64,000 nucleotides of DNA, from the NCBI RefSeq assembly GCF_014898055.3, contig NW_023601212.1, positions 45,248,329 to 45,312,328 of the forward strand. The letters run 5' to 3'. Positions within the stretch are counted from its first letter, which is position 1. Every line of letters begins with the position of its first letter. The position numbers were made by a program, and so were the translations under genes. Source of the stretch: Talpa occidentalis. Taxonomy: Eukaryota; Chordata; Mammalia; Eulipotyphla; Talpidae. This document shows, piece by piece, positions 48,847-59,240 of this stretch. The notes under the pieces are model-generated. The model ran no database searches. It saw only the letters and a program-made list of their open reading frames with translations, and had not been told where the DNA came from.

Positions 48847-49259
48847 GGTGGCCCTGTTTTAGAAAGCAACTGAGCAGTTCTTCAAAGAGTTAAACATAGA
48901 GTTACCATCTATGGCATCAACTCTCCTAAATATCTACCCAAAAGAACCAAAAACACGCCCACATAAAATCTTTCACATACATGTTCATAGCCATACTGTA
49001 CACAATAGCCAGAGAGTGTGGAAACAACCCAAATGTTCATCAACTGATGAGTGCACAAAGTTTGGCATAGCCATACACAGGAATATTCAGTCATAAAAAA
49101 AGAAATGAAGCACCAATTTGACTCATGCTACAACATGGATGTACCTCAAAAACATTAAGCTTAGTAACAGAAACAGATCCCAAAGGTCATGTATTTTATC
49201 CTTCCCTTTATATGAAATGTTCAGAAAAGACAAATCCATAGAGACAGAAAGCAGATTAC

Positions 49260-49586
49260 GGTCACATGCTGCATAGTGACATTTCAGTCAACAGCAGACA
49301 GCACTTTCAACAGCAGTCCACACACACTGTCTAGATGTGCAGCAGGCTGTACCATGTAGGTTTGCATGATTACTCTATGAGGTTCATACAATGACAAAAT
49401 TGCCTAACCACAAATTCCTCAGAAAATATCCCCTTTGGTAGCTTTTATCCCAAGACCAAGACCACCTGCCTGTGACTTGCAAGGGCCTCTCTTTTTTCTT
49501 TCTCCTTTCGTAATAAACCTATTCTTTTAAAATATGAAAAAAAAAAAAAAAAGAATATCCCTTTTGTTAAGCAACATGGGACTATA
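49260..49586 (+). mobile_element. Old DNA transposon (Tigger-like MITE), copy 2
   Basis: Starts cggtcacatgctgcatagtg and ends 'taagcaacatgggactata', within the L1M. It is in the opposite orientation to copy 1. The 116-bp retroposon at 49438-49553 splits it near its 3' end. Confidence 0.65.
49438..49553 (+). mobile_element. 116-bp poly(A) retroposon, copy 2
   Basis: Flanked by the 13-base duplication aatatccc(c/t)tttg at 49425-49437 and 49554-49566. It contains cctgcctgtgacttgcaagg, a pyrimidine tract, an AATAAA signal (49512-49517) and a pure A tail beginning about 20 bases later. It matches copy 1 at 32135-32232 in the same order. The complete set (signal, spacing, tail, duplication) shows reverse transcription of a polyadenylated RNA. 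Confidence 0.8.
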
Positions 49587-49925
49587 TTGGTGCCAGGGAC
49601 AAGAAGTGAGGAAATGGGGAATAACTACTAAAAGAAATGAGGTTTCTTTTTGATGAAAATGTTCTGGAATTAGATAGCAATATTGGCTGTACAACTTTGT
49701 GAATATACTAAAAATCAACGAATTGTATACCTTAAAACGGTCAATCTTGTGGTGAGTGATTTGAATTTTGTTTGTAAAAACAAACAGGAACACATTTTTT
49801 CTGAAACCCAACAAATGTGGGCTAGAAAATGAAAACAGAATCAAAGCTAAAGGAACTCACTGGAGAAACCTCGCTCCTATTATATTTCTCCCCAAAAAAA
49901 CAGCCTTTAAAATGACAACTTCCCA

Positions 49926-50210
49926 GGGCCTCCCCTGGTGGCCCAGCAGTTGAGTGCTGGGCTGCGAGGCTGCCCGTGGCCTCTGCAGTGCCGGTTTGAT
50001 CCCTGGCCACCGGCAAGAGTGCAACATGGCACAACAGACCTCTCCTGCCACACCCACTGCTCCCCTCAGCAGTGTATTTCGTCAGTTTGCCTGTTCTGTT
50101 CCCCGCTCTGGCTCTGGTGAATTCTCTCACCCTCCCACACTTCTGACTGTACCCAGCGCTTGTATAAATAAATAAATAAATAAATCCTTTCTTTTTTAAA
50201 TAAATAAAAC
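49926..50210 (+). mobile_element. tRNA-derived SINE, B-type
   Basis: Sits at the 5' end of the L1. Target duplication ga(c/g)aacttccca is at 49914-49925 and 50211-50222. Because both copies read as L1 ORF1 sequence, the SINE inserted into the L1, leaving only 12 L1 bases on the left. Confidence 0.85.
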
Positions 50211-53012
50211 GAGAACTTCCCAAACATGAAGAAGGAGCTGAAAATAGACATACAAGAAGCAAGAAGAACACCAAACTTCCATGATGAAAGGAAAAATACA
50301 GCAAGACACATAATAGTAAAGCTCCCAAGAATCCAAGACAAGGAAAAAATAATGAAGCTGACAAGAGGGAAGAAACAGATAACATTCAAAGGAAAACCAA
50401 TCAGGCTGACATTAGACTTCTCCGAAGAAACACTACAGGCAAGGAGAGAGTGGAGAGACATAGTCAACAGACTCCAAGAAAACAAATGGTAACCAAGAAT
50501 ACTCTATCCTGAAAAATTTTCCTTCCTCTATGAAGAAAGAATAAGGACCATCCCAGACAAACAGAAACTCTGGAATTTCATGATGATAAAAGCCCCACTC
50601 CAAAAAATACTACAAAGAATCCTAAAGCCAGAACCAACAGAGGGATGAATAACAACGAAACAAGGCCAAAAAAAAAGAAAGGAAAGGAAAAAAAGTTATT
50701 TAAAGAATAAATAAATAAAATCAGAGGAAAGACAAACAAAATGGCAAATACAGATGCTAACATATCAATATTAGCTCTAAATGTAAATGGACTAAACTCT
50801 TCAGTGAAAAACACACAGAGTCTCAGGTTAGATTAAGAAACAAAATCCAACCTTTTGCTGTCTCCAGGAAACACATTTAACTACAAAAGATAAAAATAGA
50901 CTCAAAGTAAAAGGATGGAAAACATGCCTACAAGCAAATGGACCAAAAAAGAAGGCAGAAACAGCTATACTTACATCAGATAAAACAGATATCAAACTCA
51001 AAAAGGTAAAAAGAGACCCCAATGGTCACTACATTATGATCAAGGGGACAATACTTCAAGAAGAAATAACACTCATTAATATACTAACCAAATGAAGGAG
51101 CACCAAAATATATCAGACAACTATTATCATCTCTGAAACAGACATCAGAGAAAACACATATGTAGTAGGTGACTTCAACACACCATTATCAACAATGGAT
51201 AGATTAACGAGACAAAAAATTAGTAACAACACTAAAGCCCTACATAAGGATCAGGAGCTCATGGGCTTAACAGACATCTATAGAACACTAAACCCCGAAA
51301 AATCTGAGTACACATTTTGCTCAAGCACACAAGGATCATTCTCCAAGATCGATCACATACTGGGACACAAGACAAATATCAACAGATACAGCAAGATTGA
51401 AATCATACCAACCATCTTCTCTGACCATGAAGGCATCAAACCAGAAATAAACCATAAAAAGAAGGCAAGGAACCCTTCTACCTCATGGAGATTGAAACCC
51501 ACACTACTGGAAGACCACTGGACTAATGAGGAGATCAAAGAAGAAATTAAAAAATACTTTGAGTTGAATGACAAGAAGGACACCACTTTCCTAAATGTAT
51601 GAGACACAGCAAAAGCAGTAATAAGAGGAAAATATATAGCCATAGAGGCTCACATCAAGAAACAAGAAATAACTCAAAGAAACAACCTAATCTCAAAGCT
51701 CAAAGAACTAGAAAAAGAACAACCAAAAAAACCCAAAATCAGCAGAAGAAATAATAAAAATCAAAGCAGAAATAAATGAAATTGAAACTAAAAAACAATC
51801 GAGAAGATCAATGAAACCAAAAGCTGGTTCTTCAAAAAAATAAATAAAATAGACAAACCCCTTGCCAGGCTCACAAAGGAAAAATGGGAGAAAGCACAAA
51901 TAAATAGGATCTCAAATGAAAGAGGAGAAATCACAACAGACACAGCAGGTCTCAAAAGAATAATCAGAAATTACTATGAACGGTTATATGGAAAAAAGTT
52001 CAACAATCTAGAAGAGATGGACAAATTCCTACAACTCTACAATCACCCAAAGCTAGATAAAGAAGAAATAGAACACCTAAACAGACCAATTATAAGCAGC
52101 AAAATAGAAATGGTAATCAAAAACCTCCCCAAAAACAAAAGCCCAGGACCAAATAGATTTACAAATGAATTCTACCAAACAATCAGAAACGGATTAGTGC
52201 CTATGCTTCACAAACTCTTTCAAAAAATTGAGAAGGAAGGAATAATACCAAACACGTTCTATGAAGCCAACATTACACCAATACCAAAACCAAACAAGGA
52301 CAACACAAAAAAAGAAAACTACAGACCAATCTCTCTAACGAAGACGGATGCAAAAATCCTCAATAAAATTTTAGATATCAGAATCCAACAATGTATCCAT
52401 CCATAAGATAATTCACCACGACCAAGCAGGATTTATTCCAGGGACACAAGGATGGTTCAACATCCGAAAATCAATCCATGTTATCCAACATATTAACAAA
52501 AAGAAACATAAAAACCGTATGATAATGTCAATAGATGCTGAGAAAGCTTTCGACAAAGTACAACACCCATTCATGATAAAGGCCCTTGAAATTCTTGGGA
52601 TACAAGGAACATACCTCAACATCATAAAGGCCATATATGACAAGCCCATAGCCAGTATCATTCTCAATGGTGAAAAGCAGAAAGCATTTCCATTAATATC
52701 TGGAACAAGACAAGGATGTCCACTCTATCCCTATTCACAGATAATATGGTAATATAGAGAACCCCGAAAACTCCACAGAAAAACTAATTCAACTAATCAA
52801 TCAGTTTAGTAAAGTGGAAGGATACAAAATCAACATGCAAAAATCAGTAGCTTTCCTATACACAAACAACAAATCTGAAGAAGAAATCAAAAAAACCAAC
52901 CCTTTTATTATTGAAACAAAAAAAAATCAAATACTTGGGAATAAACCTAACAAAAGAAGTAAAGGACCTATACAAAGAAAACTATAAAATACTGTTAAAA
53001 GAAATAGAAGAA

Positions 53013-53133
53013 GGGGCCTCCCCTGGTGGCGCAACGGTTGAGCGCTGGGTTGCGAGGCTGCCCACAGTCTCTGCAGCACCAGTTTGATCCCCGGCCACCA
53101 GTGAGGGTCCCACAAAAAAAAGAAAAAAAAAAA
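53013..53133 (+). mobile_element. 3'-truncated SINE (head only) with A tail
   Basis: Only the tRNA-like head (about 95 bases, with A and B boxes) is present, ending at 'gggtcccaca' and passing straight into an A-rich tail. The target duplication, based on aaaagaaatag, is at 52997-53012 and 53134-53150. The body that normally follows is absent. Confidence 0.88.
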
Positions 53134-53443
53134 AAAAGAAATAGTTGAAGACACAAAGAAATAGAAAGACAATGCCCTGATCATCGATTGAGAGAATTAA
53201 CATTATCAAAATGGCCATCCTAATCCTACCAAAAGCAATTTACAGATTCAATGCTATTCCAGTAAAAATTTCAATGACATTCTTCCAGGAAATAGAACAA
53301 TTATTGATGAAATTCATATGGAATCACCAAAAACCCCGAATAGCCAAAGCTCTCCTGAAAAAAAGAAGGGAACGGAGGCATCACACTCCCAGACTTCAAA
53401 CTATACTACAAAGCCATAATCATCAAAACTGCATGGTATTGGT

Positions 53444-53728
53444 GGGCCTCCCCTGGTGACACAGCAGTTGAGCGCTGGGCTGGGAAGCTGCCCACAGCCT
53501 CTGCAGTGCTGGTTCGATCCCCGGCCACCAGCGAGGGTCCCACATGGCGCGCAGATCTCTTCTGCCGTGCCTGCTGCTCCCCTCAGCAGTCTACTTTGTC
53601 AGTCTGTCTGCTCTGCTCTCCTCTCTGACTCTGGTGAATTCTCTCACCCTCCCACGCTTCTGACTATACCCAGTGCTTGTATAAATAAATCAATAAATCT
53701 TTAAAAAAAATAAAAATAAAAAAAAAAT
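53444..53728 (+). mobile_element. tRNA-derived SINE, B-type
   Basis: Perfect 19-base target duplication, aaaactgcatggtattggt, at 53425-53443 and 53729-53747, inside L1 ORF2. Confidence 0.95.
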
Positions 53729-53995
53729 AAAACTGCATGGTATTGGTAAAAGAACAGACAAACGGACCAATGGAACCGAACAGAAAATCCAGAAATAAAC
53801 CCACAGATTTATGGTCAGCTAATCTTTGACAAAGGAGAAAAGAATATGCACTGGAGCAAAGAAAGTTTGTTCAATAAATAGTGCTGGGAAAACTGGGTCG
53901 CTACATGCAAAAGAATGACGCTTGACTACTACCTCAAACCATGCACAAAAACCAACTCAAAATGGATTAAAGAACTAGACATAAGACCTGAAGCC

Positions 53996-54265
53996 GGGCC
54001 TCCCCGGTGGCGCAGCGGTTGAGCGCTGGCTGGCGAAGCTGCCCGCAGCCTCTGCAGCGCCAGTTTGATCCCTGGCCACCAGGCGAGGGTCCCACATGGC
54101 GCGCAGACCTCTCCTGCCGCCCGCTGCTCCCCTCAGCAGTGTACTTCGGTCCTCTGCCTGCTCTGCTCCCCGCTCTGGCTCTGGTGAATTCTCTCACCCT
54201 CCCTTGCTTCTGACTGTACCCAGTGTATAAATAAATAAATAAATCTTTAAAAAAAAAAAAAAAAA
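53996..54265 (+). mobile_element. tRNA-derived SINE, B-type
   Basis: Perfect 13-base target duplication, aagacctgaagcc, at 53983-53995 and 54266-54278, inside L1 ORF2. Near-consensus, with a pure A tail. Confidence 0.95.
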
Positions 54266-55345
54266 AAGACCTGAAGCCATAAAATATATAGAAGGAAATA
54301 TAGGCAAAACACTACATGACATACACCTCAAAGACATCTTTACAGATACATTACCCAAAGCAGTGATAGTGAAGGCAAAGATAAACAGCTGGGACTACAT
54401 CAAATTAAAGAGCTTCTGCACAGCAAAAGAGATAATAACTGAAACAAAGAGAAACCCCACCAACTGGGAGAACATTTTGGAACACAACACTAATCATAAA
54501 GGACTGATCACAAAAATCTACAAAAAGCTGATGAGACTCAAAAAAAAACAAAGAAAATAATCCAGTCAAAAAATGGGCAGAAGAGCTAAAAAGAAACTTC
54601 TCCAAAGAGGAAATGCAAATGGCCAACAGGCATATGAAAAATGTTCAATTTCACTTGTAATCAGGGAAATGCAAATCAAAACTACAATGAGATACCATCT
54701 TACACCAGTGAGAATGGCACATATTAAAAAAACTAGCAACAACAAATGTTAGCGAGGGTGTGGAGGAAAAGGAACTCTCCTGCACTGTGGGTGTGGAGAT
54801 TTCTTGACCTATTAAAGATAGAGCTTCCATATGATCCAGCAACTCCACTCCTAGGTATTTACCCAAAAGACACAGAAACATTAATTCCAAAGGGAACCTG
54901 CACCCCTATGTTTACAGCAGCACTATTTACAATAGCTAAGCTATGGAAACAACCCAAATGCCCAAAAATAGATGACTGGATCACACATACACAATGGAAT
55001 ATTACTCAGCAATCAAAAAAGATAAACTCATGCAATTTGCAGCAACATGGATGGAGCTGGAAGGGATCATGCTCAGCGAAATAAGCCAGAAAGAAAAAGA
55101 AAAATATTGGATGATTTCACTCATAGCAGGAATTTAGAAAACCTAAATAAGGAACCAGGAAAAAGACTAATTAATACAATGTAAAAATCAAAATCAACAG
55201 CAACTATAGACCAGAGACACACTACAGTGGGGGACAGGGGAGAGGAGAAGAGGGACTAGGGTCAGAAAAAGGGGGTGGGAGTTGTATGGGGAATATAACC
55301 AAAATGAAAATGCAAAATTATGCAAAAATGAAAAATGATGTAAGA

Positions 55346-56022
55346 ATTATATAAAATAAAATAATTCATAACAGAAAAAATATGCTCAGACTGACCCCTC
55401 ACTGCACCACCCCGCTGACAGGTGGGTGGCAAGATCAGCACCACCCCGCTCCCCATTCCGGTACTCACCCACAGCCATGGTGCAGAGAATCCTTTGTTGT
55501 CCTGCCCTCAGCTCTCCTCTTGGTCCCACCTGGGAGACCAGACTGGGTGTGCACAATGAAGTCCCTGCTCATGGAGAAAGATATACATGCTGAGGGCTGC
55601 AAAAGAAAACAGATGCTCCAGGACTGCCCAGCTTCCACATGGGCTCCATTCTGAGTGTGAAGGTGTCAGAGAGTAGGACAGGGAGAAAAGTGATCACACC
55701 CAATTTCTCCTGTACTCAGGGAAGCTCTATCACAAGGGCCCAAACCACAAACACCCTCCTCTGTGCCCATGGAGTGGAGGCCCTCCTCTCTGCCCCATGG
55801 AGTCCTAAAGGCCAGGGCCATGCTCAGTGAGACCCACACGTGTCCTGACTATGGAAAGGCAAGCCAGTGCAAGGGATGGAGCTCTGCTACCCTGCAAAAG
55901 TCAGTGTCCATAAGTCTGGTATTGTAAAGAGACAAATGTAAGCCCACATCACATCTTTCTTCAACAGCAGGAAGTTAAGAAGCATTTGACATGCAGGAAG
56001 GACCAAGCGATGCCAGCCTTAC
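55346..56022 (-). other. Intron with a candidate first exon
   Basis: On the minus strand, 55478-55469 reads ATG GCT GTG G followed by a strong donor, GTGAGT. Splicing to 37995 would continue the gene 1 frame. The stretch is otherwise unremarkable single-copy DNA. Confidence 0.35.
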
Positions 56023-56146
56023 CCCTGGGGGCCAGAGTCCTGCAGTTGTCCAGTATCACGTATCTGCACAGGTTCTGCCAAGCACCATCCAACAACGTCC
56101 ACTCCTGGAGGAGCCCCAACGCCACATCCTCAAAGGTGACTGATTC
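56023..56146 (-). CDS. Second KRAB-A box exon (orphan cassette)
   Basis: 124 bases between gtgtgttgtgtcag and gtaaggctgg, one codon shorter than the canonical 127, and open throughout. It keeps the V-T-F-E-D-V-A start. The middle has lost one Glu of the E-E-W block and reads Q-E-W. The end reads L-C-R-Y-V-I-L-D-N-C in place of [10 protein letters not shown]. It ends with one spare G, which joins the linker exon at 48076-48158 as Glu. Changes at TRIM28-contact positions suggest a weakened or lost repressor box. It may belong to a decaying second gene or be an alternative exon. Confidence 0.82.
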
Positions 56147-56813
56147 CTGACACAACACACAAACTGGCCTCAACAGGTTCATCCCCCACCACTCTGCAGG
56201 ACTACTGGAGAAGGGAGACCCAACACAAGAACATTAAGATAGGAAGCTCTCTGCACGCCAGGGCTCAGCAAACCTGGCCAACCACCTGCAATTGTCAATA
56301 GTTTTATTGGCACACAATCACACCCTTTGTTTACCTTTTAGTTGTTTTTGTGCTAAAACAGCAGGATTGAGTAGCTGCTTTGACAGAGATCATATGGCCT
56401 AATTGGAAAATACTTGCAATATTGAACAATATTTGTTTTCAATTGCACAGGTCCACTCACATGCTGATTTTCTTGCAAACAGATGACATAAACTCACAGT
56501 ATTGATATGGCGCAACACTATAAATGTATTTTTTCTTAAGGTTTTTGTAATAACATTTTTTTTCTATCTTACTTTATTGTAAGATTACAGTATGTAATAA
56601 ATATAACATGCAAAACAGTGTTAACTGACTATATTGGTAAAGCTTCTAGTTAACAGCAGGCTTTTGGGCTTGATCTCTTCATTTGTGTGAAATATGGTCC
56701 TGACTTATATGTCTATCTGGTAACCTTTCACTTGTGTTAAAATAAGATTTCTGGATCAACATGGCAGTGAAGGGACACTGGGATCAAATTCTCCCATAAA
56801 AACATTGGATAAG
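56147..56813. other. Upstream DNA with a DNA transposon relic
   Basis: A hAT/MER-type fragment is likely at about 56264-56480 (agggctcagcaaacctgg ... attgagtagctgctttgaca ... agatcatatggcctaattgg). From about 56750 the sequence is the 5' start of the next L1. Confidence 0.5.
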
Positions 56814-57082
56814 GGACCTCCCCAATGGCGCAGTGGTTGAACGCTGGGTTGTGAAGCTGCCTGCAGCCTCTGCAGCACCGGTATGATCCCCCGCCACCAG
56901 CAAGGGTCCCACATGGCGCACAGACCTCTCCTGCCACCCACTGCTCCCCTCAGCAGTGTACTTCGTCAGTCTGGCTGTTCTGTTCCCCGCTCTGGCTCTG
57001 GTGTATTCTCTCACCCTCTCACGCTTCTGACTGTACCCAGTGCTTGTATAAATAAATAAATATATCTTTTTAAAAAAAAATC
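56814..57082 (+). mobile_element. tRNA-derived SINE, B-type
   Basis: Head gggacctccccaatggcgca and the standard tail, inserted in the L1 5' UTR. The target duplication is too degraded to define. Confidence 0.88.
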
Positions 57083-58155
57083 TGATAGGGAGAAATAACA
57101 GTGAGATCCTGGCAGGACCCAAAGGCGTTAGACAGACTTGGCAGCACCTGTGATTCACTTAGACTGCCGAGGAAATTTGGAAAGACGGGAAGGAAAGAGA
57201 GAAAATCATCGGAACCTTTCTCCCCTCCTCCACCCACAAAGCTGGCCCACTACATCTAGAAGTAAAGGAGGAAAAGCTTGAAGACAACAATCCAGGAGAA
57301 TCCTGAGACATCTGAGGGGTGCAGATAATGAAAGGTAGGCAAGCGGGGCCTCCCCACAGACATACAATGGTAGGAGCAGACCCCTTTATTGTGGCTTCTC
57401 CCTCCCCCTCCTCCTGGAGACCATTGGGACCATTTAACCAGTCTGTCACACTTATGTGGGAAGGACATCAGGGGGAGCCTAACAGGACTGGATGCTACAT
57501 TGGGGTACTCTTAGTATCCCAAGCCCTCGGAGAGGGAGGCTGCAGGAGCCCCATCACCCACCTAACTACCTCAGAGGCCCAGAAGGTATGCCAATCCTCC
57601 CACACCCACAGCTGCAGTTCATTCCACACCCTCTGTACTTGGTTTTTTTTCTGTTTTTTTTTTTTTTTCCTTTTTACCTACACTCCCTGGGGAAGACGAT
57701 CCCACTCAGCCCTACAGTGGTCCCCAGCAGACGAGACTAAAACAGCAACAATTAGCTCACTGGGAACCATCTGAATCCTGAGAAGCAATTCTCCCCCCAT
57801 CTGTTTCTGTTTGTCAGTCAGCTGGTCTGTTATTCCTTAACCTCTCTATTATTTCTGTTTTCTGAGTCTTCTATCTTTCTTCTTTCTCCCCTTCAACATT
57901 ACCATCACCACTTGCTCTTCTCCTTCTGCTACATTGTCTCTGCCATTACCTCCTCTTTCCTCGTCCCCCCCTTTAGTCTCTTCCTTCGAATCACCTTTGT
58001 TCCTTCTACATTTTCATATCATCCTCCTCTTTCCTCTCATCCCTTCTTTCTCTCCTTATTCTCTTTTGATCCCAGTATTCTTCTGAGACACACCTAGAAG
58101 GGAACTAGCAGTTCAACAGAGAAATACACTCCACCCAGACTGCAGGCTCCTCCCA

Positions 58156-58491
58156 GTGAACTTGGCCTCAGCATGTATCTGGAGGCACAGGGCTCCACAC
58201 AAGATTCTCGACTACCATGCACTGAGAATTCGGATCCCATCCTATGCAGTGGGGGCCGGAAAGCAGGAGCTCCTGGTGCAAAGCGTGGATGTGTCAGGCG
58301 TGAATGTGTTTGACATGGGTGAAGAAACAGCTCAGAACAACACCTACCATGATAGAAGAGGGTCTGGAAGTATTTCCAGCCACAGCAGCTCAGACATTAG
58401 GCAGATACATCCACGCCTGAGCATGAGAAATCACAAGTCATGCCCACCAGCACCAATGGTACAGCGGCACTACAAACAGAACAAAGGCTAA
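58156..58491 (+). other. 111-codon open frame in the L1 5' UTR
   Basis: An ATG-started frame ending just inside the start of ORF1 in another frame. I recognise no domain. It is the longest open frame in this otherwise broken L1 5' region. It could be a chance frame, an ORF0-like peptide (ORF0 is known on the antisense strand of some primate L1s) or captured host sequence. Confidence 0.4.
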
Positions 58492-59240
58492 CAACGGGAA
58501 GAAAGAAAATTACAAATGATCAAGCAGGCCCGTCTGGGAACAATACACCACAGAAAGAAATTCAATGTCCAGAACCTGATAACATGGATGCAAAAAAACA
58601 TGTCCATCTAACAGACAAAGAATTCAAAAAGGCCATAATGAAAACAATTAAAGAGTTAAGAGAAAACGTAGAAAGAGGTAAGAATATAATCAATGAACTG
58701 AGGAAGAAAGTGAAGGAACTGGAAGATATCCAGAGATCAGCAGAGGAGCTCAAGAATTCGGGGAAAATGGGCCTCCCTGATGGCACAAGGGGTTAAGGCG
58801 CAACCTATGAAGCTGTCCACAGCCTCTACAACACGAGTGTGATTCCCCGGCCGGCTAGGAAGCAACCCACATGGTGCAGCAGACCTCTCCTGTTTCACCT
58901 GCTGCTCCCCTCAGCTGTGTATTTCAGTCAATCCACCTGTTCTGCTCCCCACTCTGTCTCTAGTAAATCCTCTCATGCCCCACACCTCTGGCCTGTACCC
59001 CAGTTCTTGTATGTATAAATAAATAAATCTTTAAAAAACAAAAAGAATTTGGGGAAAAGCCATGAAAACAGAATGGAAAAAATGGAAGAACAAATCAGTA
59101 CTCTCAAAGATACAGACATAAAAAGAACCAAAAAAGAAAAGGAAAGAGAAGTACAAATAAAAATGAATGAAGAAATGCTTCAAGAACTGACACTAGTTCT
59201 TGAAGGAAAATTAAGAATCACAAATCCCAAAAGGTGAGGA
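58440..59240 (+). pseudogene. L1 ORF1, split by a SINE
   Basis: ATG at 58440. The N-terminal and coiled-coil part is open to the SINE at 58768 and resumes at 59059. It breaks in the RRM region near 59237. The coiled-coil part aligns to the ORF1 at 17222-18253 from the D/E-x-E-F-K-x-A region onward, while the first 60 residues differ. Confidence 0.8.
58768..59042 (+). mobile_element. tRNA-derived SINE, A-type
   Basis: A-type head and body. A 16-base target duplication, aagaatt(c/t)ggggaaaa, is at 58752-58767 and 59043-59058 with one mismatch, inside L1 ORF1. Confidence 0.93.

Larger units (their letters stand above)
48500..49770 (+). repeat. Old L1 (L1M-type) 3' end hosting three later insertions
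   Basis: L1M ORF2 end and 3' UTR pieces lie at 48500-48571, 48847-49259 and 49587-49770. They contain the 'aaacaacccaaatgttcatc' block and a 3' UTR ending 'cttaaaacggtcaatcttgt'. A SINE (48572-48846) and a DNA transposon (49260-49586) interrupt it, and the transposon itself holds a small retroposon. Confidence 0.8.
49914..55345 (+). mobile_element. 5'-truncated LINE-1 with four SINE insertions
   Basis: Starts inside ORF1 (the aacttccca context) and runs through the ORF1 C-terminus (50226-50492), ORF2 endonuclease (about 50750-51600), reverse transcriptase (about 52017-52750), the C-terminal region and a 3' UTR with tail to about 55345. Many indels and stops break ORF2. SINEs sit at 49926, 53013, 53444 and 53996. 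The 3' UTR is of the longer type shared with the element at 22036-23330. Confidence 0.9.
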
